A stretch of 64,000 nt of DNA from Hormoscilla sp. GM7CHS1pb (lineage in GTDB: Bacteria > Cyanobacteriota > Cyanobacteriia > Cyanobacteriales > Desertifilaceae): assembly GCA_014323675.1 (NCBI GenBank), contig JACONN010000006.1, positions 372,001-436,000 of the forward strand. The letters run 5' to 3'. The notes beneath the pieces are model-generated. The model made no database searches. It was not told where the DNA came from and was given only the letters and a program-made list of their open reading frames with translations. This document shows, in pieces, positions 56,882 to 64,000 of this stretch (the first letter of the stretch is position 1; each line of letters opens with the position of its first letter). The translations under genes and the position numbers were made by a program.

Positions 56882-57750
56882 GGCCCCTAGCAGTGGTGGA
56901 GGAGTGCAACCTACCTATGAGAAAAAATAAACAGGAATTACCCTATTTCGATCGCCAAACCAGAGCGGAGATCTTGGCAGAACTGGGGTCTATACTGTGC
57001 GAGTTGCGGCAAAAACAGTCTATCAGTATCGAGCAGCTCGCGACTAAGACTGGCATTATGCGGCGTCAACTGCTGGCGATCGAGTCAGGTGAACTGGATC
57101 GCTTGCCCGAGCCAATCTACATTCAGTATTTTATCAAGCGATATGCTGAGGTCCTGGGCTTGAATGGAACTGAGTTTGCGAGCGCTTTTCCTACTGACGG
57201 ATATCTGAGACCGCCAATGCCAGCCTGGATTTATTTGCCAGTTCCTCAATTGCGGCCCATTCACCTTTACTTTCTCTATATATTTGTGATTTTTGTCTCG
57301 CTCAATGGTCTGTCTTACATCATAAACCACCCTTTAAACCAAAATAACATCCTTTACGTTCAGCAGCCTGACAAACCTCCGATATCTCTGGGGAGCGCTA
57401 ATCGCACTACCCCAGAGACATCGTCATATAATCCCGCGGAGCAGTCAAAGAAGGCTACACCGGTGGCGCACCGGAGGTCCGATTTTTCAGGCACGGTGCC
57501 TGTGCGGGTGACCATGACGATGGATGCGGACTCCTGGCTGTGGATAGAAGCAGATGGGAAAACCGAGTTTGAGGGCATTTTGCCCAAGGGGTCTGAGCGC
57601 ACTTGGGTGGCTTCTCAACAGCTGATTATCCGCGCTGGTAATGCTGGCGGGGTGCGGATCGCCCTTAATGATGGGCTTCTGAAGAAACTGGGTGAACCTA
57701 ATGTTGTCGAAGAAGTGACTTTTAAGGTTCCTCCCAGATCCAGAATTTAA
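56878..57750 (+). CDS. RodZ-like membrane protein (HTH plus DUF4115)
   Basis: This protein is up to 290 residues. The start at 56878 overlaps the previous stop; an ATG at 56917 (MRKNKQELPYFDRQTRAEIL) is also possible. A Cro/RodZ-type helix-turn-helix occupies about 35-95 (SIEQLATKTGIMRRQLLAIE, LPEPIYIQYFIKRYAEVLGL). One membrane helix lies at about 125-150 (LYFLYIFVIFVSLNGLSYII). A periplasmic DUF4115 domain (VRVTMTMDADSWLWIEADGK) ends GNAGGVRIALNDGLLKKLGE. RodZ links MreB to the envelope in rod-shaped bacteria. A palindromic repeat encodes GSANRTTPETSSYNP in the linker, in frame. Confidence 0.8.
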   Translation: MRPLAVVEECNLPMRKNKQELPYFDRQTRAEILAELGSILCELRQKQSISIEQLATKTGIMRRQLLAIESGELDRLPEPIYIQYFIKRYAEVLGLNGTEFASAFPTDGYLRPPMPAWIYLPVPQLRPIHLYFLYIFVIFVSLNGLSYIINHPLNQNNILYVQQPDKPPISLGSANRTTPETSSYNPAEQSKKATPVAHRRSDFSGTVPVRVTMTMDADSWLWIEADGKTEFEGILPKGSERTWVASQQLIIRAGNAGGVRIALNDGLLKKLGEPNVVEEVTFKVPPRSRI

Positions 57751-57784
57751 CCTATTATTTCTCCTCTTTATCCTTATCCTCTTG

Positions 57785-59286
57785 CTAGGGCTGTGGTGCC
57801 CTGCCGTAAGTTTCGGTCATCTGTTTGAGGCGTGAACTTAACCACTCGCTCAATGAATCCTGCCGGTAGCGCCAGTCCCAGTTGCCCTCAGGTGACCCGG
57901 GAAAGTTCATCCGGGCATTACTGTCTAATCCTAAGTAATCCTGCAAGGGAACGATCGCCCAGTCGGCGACAGAAGAGAAAGCGATTCTGATTAAATCCAA
58001 TGGATCCCGTCGGGACTGACATGACCGATATAACGCAAAACAGCATCTCTTTCCCAGACTGGGAGTTGATTAAACCAACCCACAGTAGTGTCATTGTCGT
58101 GGGTGCCAGTGTAAACCAGACAGTTGTGCGGCAAGTTGAAGGGCAAAAACGGATTGCCAGGGCCCGAACCAAAGGCAAAATGCAAAACTTTCATGCCTGG
58201 AAATCCAAACTTGTCTCGTAGTTCTTCCACTTCTGGGGTAATTACGCCCAAATCTTCTGCCAAAACCGGTAGCTTGCCTAATTTTTGCTTCAATGTCTCA
58301 AAGAAGGCGTCCCCTGGAGCCTTCATCCACTCCCCGTTGATGGCGGTGGTTTCGCCCTGGGGTACCGCCCAGTACCCCTCGAACCCCAGGAAGTGGTCGA
58401 TGCGAATCCAATCTACATAGTCCAGCATGGCCTGAAACCGCTGAATCCACCACTGGAAACCAGTTTTCTGCAAGTTTTTCCAATCATAGATGGGGTTGCC
58501 CCATAGCTGACCCGTCTCGCTGAAGTAATCTGGTGGCACGCCAGCCATCAAAGCAGCCTCTCCCGTCTTCTCATCCAAGCAAAAATTTTCTGGATGGGCC
58601 CACACATCAGCGCTATCGTGAGCGACATAGATAGGAATATCGCCAACAATCTCGACACCCTTGGAATTAGCATAGGATTTCAGCTCACTCCACTGGCGGA
58701 AAAACTCAAACTGGATATACTTATAGTAAAACACCTTCTCGCTCAGAACTTGTCGCCACATTTCGAGTGCTGTGGGTTGGCGTTTGGCAATTTCTGCGGC
58801 CCATGTATTCCAGGCTGCTCCTTCATTGGCGTCTTTGAGGGCCATGTATAAGGCATAGTCGTCTAGCCAGCTGGCCTTCCAGAAGCAAAACTGCTCAAAT
58901 TCTTTGCGCATCTTAGCTGATGCTTGGGCTTGGAAGTTGGAGTAGGCTTTCTGCAACAGGGGGATTTTGACTTTTATCGCCCGATCGAAGTCTACTGTAT
59001 CGATGGGAAATTCTGGCAGATTGGCCAAGTCTTCTTCTGCCAGTAATCCCTCTTCCAGTAGCTTTTCGGGGCTGAGCAGCATTGGGTTGCCAGCCATCGC
59101 CGCATAGGACATGTAGGGAGAGTTGCCAAATCCTGTCGGACCTAAGGGCAAGACTTGCCACACTTGCTGTAAACTCTCTGCGAGAAAATCTATGAAGCGA
59201 TAGGCTTGATCGCCTAAGTCCCCAATGCCAAAGCGGCTGGGAAAGCTGGTGGGATGCAGCAAAATGCCACTACGTCGGATATTCAT
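57785..59286 (-). pseudogene. malQ: 4-alpha-glucanotransferase (amylomaltase), one frameshift near the end
   Basis: The main frame (59286-57991) covers most of MalQ: MNIRRSGILLHPTSFPSRFG, FGNSPYMSYAAMAGNPMLLS, the catalytic regions DWIRIDHFLGFEGYWAVP (nucleophile Asp) and LPVLAEDLGVITPEVEELRD (Glu), and YTGTHDNDTTVGWF. After SPDGIHW one G is missing near 57997. The last 70 residues continue in the other frame as DLIRIAFSSVADWAIVPLQD and NFPGSPEGNWDWRYRQDSLS. MalQ rearranges maltodextrins in glycogen metabolism. Loss of one base in a G run makes sequencing error possible, so it may be functional. Confidence 0.9.
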
Positions 59287-60130
59287 ATCTTCCCTGGGAT
59301 CGAGGTCGGAAACTTTCTGAGCTTATCATAAGTAGTCAGTTGTTAGGGACTTGCGCAAAAATAGAGTACCGGTCATACCATCAATTTCTCTCAAGCGCCT
59401 GTCGGTTGGGAGATTGCTAGCGCTCCTGCGTCGCGCCGCTGCGCTAACGGGGGTCTGTTGGGGGTGTGGTCAAAAGTAGTTGAATTATACTTTGAAAGGG
59501 ATCGACTTGCGCGAAAGAGGAATTGAATGTGTCATTCCGCTATTGTAGGGAATACTAGCGGATCCCCCCGAAGCAATCTCCTAAAGGGCGCGTGGAGATT
59601 GCTAGCTGGACTGCATCGGGCCGCTGCGAAGGCCGGATGGTGTTACTCTTAACTTAACTTACAAGGATCTCTCAATTGGCCCCCCCTCGCGCAGGACATT
59701 TGCTTAGGGCTTTTGCTCTTCAAGATATGGCCCTAAGAGCAAAGGTACCCTTCGCAGTATAGTAGAGAATCAATGCTCTGGAGGACCGGTGAAATAGTCA
59801 TAATTTGACCTTTTCAAAACCAACTGGTGCTGATGATGCGAAGGAGGTGGGGGTGTATGGGAAATTCCCTCTAATCTATGTTTTGACCATGACCAAATTA
59901 TGAAGGATTACTGGCTCTATCGCAATTATGGGATCCGCCCTAGACTGTGACCAGTACCAGGAAGTAGGGCATTGCTAGCACCGGCACAGTCCGATGGCAG
60001 GGTCTGCCTTGAGCGCTTGTGGCCCAGGAGGTAGAGGGAGGGTAAGTACCCGTTATGGCGATCGGGTCAAAGTGAATGCTCCCGGGAAGTGGTAGGATAA
60101 TGCCTGTAGGAGAAATAGACAATGGGAAAT
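59287..60130. other. Long non-coding interval with repeat scraps
   Basis: It contains one unpaired family B end (GGGTGTGGTCAAAAGTAGTT at 59462). Two related tracts, GGAGATTGCTAGCGCTCCTG (59419) and GGAGATTGCTAGCTGGACTG (59599), are each followed by a GC-rich GCCGCTGCG stretch. No reading frame here has recognisable coding character. The ridA promoter should lie near its right end. Confidence 0.45.
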
Positions 60131-60517
60131 ATGACTCGTAAAGTTATTCACACCGAAAAAGCACCTGCACCTGTGGGACCGTATAATCAGGCGATCGCAC
60201 TCGGTAATTTGCTGTTCGTTTCTGGTCAAATTGCGATCGACCCCAGCAGCAATCAGATTGTTTACAATGATGATGTTGCCAAGCAGACTTCACGGGTGAT
60301 GGCCAATCTTCAAGCGGTGCTTGAGGCGGCGGGGGCCAAGTTTGAGAATGTGGTGAAAACTACTATATTTCTTAAGGATATGAATGATTTTGCTACTGTA
60401 AATCAGGTTTATGCAGGCTATTTCGATCCGGAAAATGCCCCGGCCCGTGCTTGTGTAGAGGCTTCCCGTTTGCCAAAAGATGTGTTGGTGGAAATTGAAT
60501 GTATTGCGGTGATCTGA
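60131..60517 (+). CDS. ridA: RidA-family enamine/imine deaminase
   Basis: This 128-residue protein starts MTRKVIHTEKAPAPVGPYNQ (an ATG three codons earlier, at 60122, is also possible). The RidA signature runs from AIALGNLLFVSGQIAIDPSS to the C-terminal NAPARACVEASRLPKDVLVE with the substrate-binding Arg and the final IE. It releases ammonia from reactive 2-aminoacrylate-type intermediates made by PLP enzymes. It is full length. A GGAGAAATAGACA segment supplies the ribosome site. Confidence 0.93.
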   Translation: MTRKVIHTEKAPAPVGPYNQAIALGNLLFVSGQIAIDPSSNQIVYNDDVAKQTSRVMANLQAVLEAAGAKFENVVKTTIFLKDMNDFATVNQVYAGYFDPENAPARACVEASRLPKDVLVEIECIAVI

Positions 60518-60539
60518 TGGGAGCAGGTCTTGTTTGAGC

Positions 60540-60575
60540 CAAACCTGCCCCCAAACCTGCCCCCAAACCTGCCCT
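60540..60575. repeat. Short tandem repeat, three copies of an 11-13-base unit
   Basis: CAAACCTGCCCC is repeated three times (AACCTGCCCCCAAACCTGCC) just after ridA. It is non-coding. Confidence 0.8.
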
Positions 60576-60746
60576 AAGGTCAGTTAGGCATCGCCCACCA
60601 TGCCCGATCGCTATTATATGTAGGAGAGTCTTTCGTAGGCTGGGTTTCCGATTTTTCCGGAACGGTACGAAAACCAGATGAGCCCACAAAAAGGATCGTT
60701 CTGTCAAGAAAATTGAATTGGTGGTGGGGACGGCCCACCCGACAAA

Positions 60747-62138
60747 GTGAGCGAATTTAGATCAGGTGTACCTCTGCTTCCAGCATCTATCCAACTGCGG
60801 CGATATCAGCAAGAAGCCGTAAACAGTTGGTTTGCTAATCGAGGACGGGGTACGCTGAAAATGGCGACGGGAAGTGGGAAGACGATTACGGCACTGGCGA
60901 TCGCCTCGGAATTATACCAAAAGATTGGCTTACAAGGGTTAATTGTCGTCTGTCCCTACCGCCATCTTGTTTCTCAGTGGGCGCGAGAATGTGAGAAGTT
61001 TGGTTTAGAACCAATCTTAGCTTTTGAGAATGTTCATAATTGGCAGAGTAAACTCTCCACCCAGCTGTATAATCTCCATGCGGGCAATCAACCCTTTGTG
61101 ACTGTTATCACTACCAATGCTACTTTAAGTAAAGACGGGTTGCAATCCCAGTTGAGCTATTTTCCAGAAAAAACTCTGATTATTGGCGATGAAGCCCATA
61201 ACTTGGGATCTCCGAAATTAGAGGAGAGTTTACCTCGTAACATCGGGTTGCGTCTGGCTTTGTCGGCTACGCCAGAAAGGCGTTACGATGAGTCTGGGAC
61301 TGATGCGATATTAGATTATTTTGGTCCGGTTTTGCCCCCAGAACTGACCTTGGCAGATGCAATAAATCAAGGGGCATTAGTCCGCTATCTTTATTATCCA
61401 GTTTTGGTGCCCCTTACGGATGATGAAGCCTACAGCTATGCCCAGTTAACTACTAAGATCGGGTGGAATTTATCTAAATTGGATGGCAATCTTGCCTTAG
61501 AAATGGCATCAAATGATGAGTTGAAAGCTTTATTTATGCAACGGGCCCGGTTAATTGGCGCAGCGGCCAATAAGTTAGATGCCCTCAGGCAGGTGATGCG
61601 CGATCGCCTGCATACTACTCACACCTTATTTTACTGCGGGGATGGTGGGACCGAAAGCTCTATGTCGCGGCGCAGCAGTCGCCAACTCACAGCTGTAGCG
61701 CGAATTTTGGGAGGAGAATTGGGCTATCGGGTGAATACTTACACGGCCCAAACACCCTTGGCAGAGAGAGAAAAGTTGCGCCAGCAATTTGAAAGCGGGG
61801 AGTTGCAGGGTTTAATTGCCATTCGCTGTTTAGACGAAGGAGTAGACATTCCTGCCATTAGAAATGCGATCATTCTGGCTAGCAGCAGCAACCCGCGCCA
61901 GTTCATTCAGCGGCGGGGACGAGTTTTGCGCCCGCACCCTGGTAAGGAACGGGCGACTCTATTTGATATGATTGTGAGGCCGCCAGAGCTGGACGGCAAG
62001 ACCTGGGATGTAGAACGTAACCTGCTGCACAAGGAATTGCGCAGGTTTGTGGAATTTGCCGATTTGGCAGATAATGCAGAGGAGGCGAGAGCAAAATTGC
62101 TCGCACTTCAGAACAAATATGAATTGTTTGATGTTTGA
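60747..62138 (+). CDS. Superfamily 2 helicase, likely Dnd-system restriction protein
   Basis: This 463-residue protein starts at a GTG (SEFRSGVPLLPASIQLRRYQ). Q motif/motif I: QEAVNSWFANRGRGTLKMAT with GSGKT (Walker A). Motif Ia: VVCPYRHLVSQWAREC. DEAH box: LIIGDEAHNLGSPKLEE. Motif III: LALSATPERR. The C-terminal helicase half shows YTAQTPLAEREKLRQQFESG, ALRCLDEG-type IAIRCLDEGVDIPAI and QFIQRRGRVLRPHPGKE. Length and layout match the helicase-like enzymes assigned to phosphorothioation-dependent restriction. No nuclease domain is visible, so cleavage would need a partner. It is followed 218 bases on by a small protein and an SMC-like ATPase in the same direction. The link to Dnd is inference from family resemblance and the dnd genes at 3-15 kb. 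Confidence 0.75.
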   Translation: MSEFRSGVPLLPASIQLRRYQQEAVNSWFANRGRGTLKMATGSGKTITALAIASELYQKIGLQGLIVVCPYRHLVSQWARECEKFGLEPILAFENVHNWQSKLSTQLYNLHAGNQPFVTVITTNATLSKDGLQSQLSYFPEKTLIIGDEAHNLGSPKLEESLPRNIGLRLALSATPERRYDESGTDAILDYFGPVLPPELTLADAINQGALVRYLYYPVLVPLTDDEAYSYAQLTTKIGWNLSKLDGNLALEMASNDELKALFMQRARLIGAAANKLDALRQVMRDRLHTTHTLFYCGDGGTESSMSRRSSRQLTAVARILGGELGYRVNTYTAQTPLAEREKLRQQFESGELQGLIAIRCLDEGVDIPAIRNAIILASSSNPRQFIQRRGRVLRPHPGKERATLFDMIVRPPELDGKTWDVERNLLHKELRRFVEFADLADNAEEARAKLLALQNKYELFDV

Positions 62139-62149
62139 TGTCCGTTTTC

Positions 62150-62300
62150 ATCTCGTTGGCAGGTTCTACCTGGGAATGCTCTCTGGAGGCGGAGCCTCCA
62201 GTCCCAGCAGTAGGAGGCTCTGCCTCTGCTCATCTCGTTGGCAGGTTCTACCTGGGAATGCTCTCTGGAAGCTCCGCCTCCAGTCCCAGCAGTAGGCTGG
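62150..62300. repeat. Direct duplication of an 80-base palindromic repeat
   Basis: TCTCGTTGGCAGGTTCTACC followed by TGGGAATGCTCTCTGG and a GGCGGAGCCTCC-type hairpin occurs at about 62150 and again at about 62231; both end AGTCCCAGCAGTAGG. It belongs to the CTCGTTCCCAGG...GGGAACGAG repeat class and separates the helicase from the next gene. Confidence 0.85.
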
Positions 62301-62356
62301 CATTCCTTGACAGTGCTCGGGAACGAGGAAAAATCTCAAATCCAAAATGGTATGAT

Positions 62357-62608
62357 ATGGAGAGGACATTTGACTATTCAGAGGGTTTTCCAGAAGTTGT
62401 TATCTCAACTGTTTTAGCTGAAAATCGTTCGGACTATAATCAAAATGCGGGTCTCAAGGAGGTGCAAGAGCCGATCGTTAGTGCTGTGCCGGAAGTCCGC
62501 AAAATTATTGAGCGGGTCTTGGAGCTGGAAAAAGATAAGCTCTATATGAAGGTTCCCAAATATATTAATGATGATATCCTGCAAATTATCAAGGAAGAAG
62601 TGCAATGA
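62357..62608 (+). CDS. Small DNA-modification-system-associated protein
   Basis: This 83-residue protein starts MERTFDYSEGFPEVVISTVL and ends KVPKYINDDILQIIKEEVQ. The same frame is open upstream to 62135, but that part is the repeat duplication, so the ATG at 62357 is chosen although no clear ribosome site precedes it. The protein is predicted all-helical and acidic. Its stop overlaps the next start (ATGA at 62605-62608), which shows translational coupling to the ATPase. Similar small proteins accompany such ATPases in modification-linked islands; I infer the role only from this context. Confidence 0.6.
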   Translation: MERTFDYSEGFPEVVISTVLAENRSDYNQNAGLKEVQEPIVSAVPEVRKIIERVLELEKDKLYMKVPKYINDDILQIIKEEVQ

Positions 62609-64000
62609 GGTTGAGGTCGATTATACTCTGTAACTTTCGTCAGTTTTATGGCAAGACTGAAGAAATTTTTTTGGCTAGCGGTGCTACGAATATTACGATC
62701 ATTCACGGCAATAACGGGGCAGGGAAGACCACCCTGCTGAATGCTTTTACCTGGGCCTTGTACGAGAAGTTCAGTGCGGCTTTTACTTCTCCCCAGCAAC
62801 TGGTGAACAAACGGGCCCTGCATGAAATTAAATCAGGTAAACCGGTTGAATGCTTGGTGGAAGTTGCCTTTTATCATGATAGCAGGCGCTATCGGGTCAA
62901 GCGCATCTGTCGCGCCTATAAGAAAATGAATGGCATTGAATACAGTCCGACAGAGTTGTCGATGTGGGTGGCCGGAGATGACGGACGCTGGATGCCTACT
63001 CATCAAAACCCGGAGGATATTATCGGACGCATTTTACCCTCCAGTTTACATCAGTATTTCTTTTTTGATGGGGAGCGCATCGAGCATATTTTTCGGGATA
63101 ATCGGAAAACGGAAATTGCTGATGCTACTAAGGAGTTACTGGGTGTAGAGGTGTTCGATCGGGCCCTCAGGCACCTGAAAGCTGCTAGCAAAAGCTTGGA
63201 AGAAGAATTAGGGAACCTCGGGGATCCGCAAACCCAAAAGCTGCTGCAAGATAAGCTGAAATTAGAAGAACAGGGCGATCGCATCAACAAGCGGCAATTG
63301 GAAATTGCTCAGGAGTTAGAAAAGCACCAGGAATTCAAAAGAACAATTAACAGTCGGTTACTGGAGCTAAGTGGTGCGAAGGAGTTACAAGACCGGCGTG
63401 CTAGCCTAGAGGCACAAGAAAAGCATCTCCGCGAACAGTTGAAACAGGCGAAAGTAGGGATAAAAAGAGCGATTAATACTAAAGGATACAGCTTTTTGCT
63501 ATCAGAGGCAACGGCGGAATTTAGAACAATAGTCGAGCAACTGCGGCAGAAAGGACAGTTACCGACGGGAATTACGCAACAATTTGTCCGGGAGTTACTC
63601 AAACAGCAGCGCTGCATCTGCGGTGGGGACTTAAAAGAAGGCACCCATGGCTTCGATACGATCCAATCATGGATAGAGAAAGCGGGAATTGCCGATGTAG
63701 AAGAAACAGCCATTCGCATGAGCGCCCAAATAGAAGAAATTGACAAGCAGGCTCCCGAATTTTGGCGAGAAGTGGACAGACAGCAAGGGAATGTCAAGCA
63801 ATGGCGGGCGGAACTTTCGCGAGTGGAGACGGAGATGGACAATTTGAAGAACAAGCTGAGAACGAACCCCAATGAGAATATTCAGCAGTTGCAACAGCGC
63901 TTGGATGAAATTGAAGCCAAAATTAGTCAATTGCAGAGAGAAACGGGAGCCAACCAGCATAACCTAGATAAGATTCGAGCCGACATTGAGGTAAAAGTAA
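62605..64000 (+). CDS. SMC/Rad50-like AAA ATPase, 3' end beyond the window
   Basis: 465 codons are visible and no stop is reached. It starts MRLRSIILCNFRQFYGKTEE, followed by Walker A IIHGNNGAGKTTLLNAFTWA (residues 31-50). A conserved FFFDGERIEHIF (near 150) matches the Q-loop/DndD-type region (compare LFLFDGEQVKEL in DndD of this window). Then a long coiled coil runs to about 320, a cysteine hook-like QQRCICGGDLKEG (CxCGG), and the start of the returning coil. The fold is that of DndD/Rad50-type ATPases. With the helicase and the small protein it forms a compact operon. The signature and Walker B motifs must lie outside the window. Confidence 0.8.
   Translation, partial: MRLRSIILCNFRQFYGKTEEIFLASGATNITIIHGNNGAGKTTLLNAFTWALYEKFSAAFTSPQQLVNKRALHEIKSGKPVECLVEVAFYHDSRRYRVKRICRAYKKMNGIEYSPTELSMWVAGDDGRWMPTHQNPEDIIGRILPSSLHQYFFFDGERIEHIFRDNRKTEIADATKELLGVEVFDRALRHLKAASKSLEEELGNLGDPQTQKLLQDKLKLEEQGDRINKRQLEIAQELEKHQEFKRTINSRLLELSGAKELQDRRASLEAQEKHLREQLKQAKVGIKRAINTKGYSFLLSEATAEFRTIVEQLRQKGQLPTGITQQFVRELLKQQRCICGGDLKEGTHGFDTIQSWIEKAGIADVEETAIRMSAQIEEIDKQAPEFWREVDRQQGNVKQWRAELSRVETEMDNLKNKLRTNPNENIQQLQQRLDEIEAKISQLQRETGANQHNLDKIRADIEVKV

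Noticed and set aside
59940-60122. 60-residue minus-strand protein before ridA
   Set aside because: No ribosome site or similarity to anything recognisable; it lies in the ridA promoter region.
62135-62356. Longer N-terminus of the small protein before the ATPase
   Set aside because: The stretch is the duplicated palindromic repeat and has no protein-like character.

Overview
The window is a piece of a filamentous-type cyanobacterial chromosome. The octamer GCGATCGC (HIP1) is scattered throughout, and the recognisable core genes are cyanobacterial: psb28, the cell-division gene ftn2 (ARC6), futA, an SLH-type porin, the phosphate pair sphR/sphS, pdhA, xisH/xisI and several Uma2 genes. The genus cannot be fixed from this sequence; a large repeat-rich genome of the Oscillatoria type fits best. 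No tRNA, rRNA or CRISPR array was found.

Layout. 0-2.8 kb: an iron-type porin (cut by the edge) and the ferric-iron binding protein FutA. 3.2-15.4 kb: a DNA phosphorothioation (Dnd) locus. dndC, dndD and dndE lie on the minus strand but are separated by xisH/xisI and by two secreted-protein genes (LRR and RTX). Two different DGQHR (DndB-type) proteins diverge from dndC. 15.6-19.1 kb: psb28, moaB and a C-terminal processing protease gene broken by an IS630 element. 19.2-36 kb: an accessory zone with a PIN/nuclease-like gene pair, an FHA-FHA-ABC transporter fusion, four Uma2 genes, a toxin-antitoxin pair, a frameshifted recJ and many gene relics. 36-47 kb: a TPR gene, a nest of two insertion sequences, and a decayed polyketide/PUFA-type synthase. 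47-50 kb: a formylglycine-enzyme-fold protein whose C-terminus looks like the variable region of a diversity-generating retroelement target, then an 800-bp hairpin satellite and group II intron scraps. 50-60.5 kb: housekeeping genes (pdhA, ftn2, sphR/sphS, a pseudouridine synthase, a RodZ-like gene, malQ, ridA). 60.7-64 kb: a helicase, a small protein and an SMC-like ATPase, which together look like the restriction half of a Dnd-type system and run off the right edge.

How it works together. The left locus should make the phosphorothioate mark (DndC/D/E with an IscS-type cysteine desulfurase supplied elsewhere, DndB-type proteins as regulators). The right-edge genes may attack unmarked DNA. 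If so, mark and attack genes sit about 45 kb apart, with a heavily rearranged accessory zone between them.

The window is rich in small mobile repeats. At least three families of miniature inverted-repeat elements can be defined with exact ends, several with target duplications. One has the same ends as a resident ISKra4-type insertion sequence. Palindromic repeats have also entered open reading frames in phase (PKS, ARC6, RodZ-like). Many genes are frameshifted, mostly at homopolymer runs, so some apparent pseudogenes may be sequencing errors.
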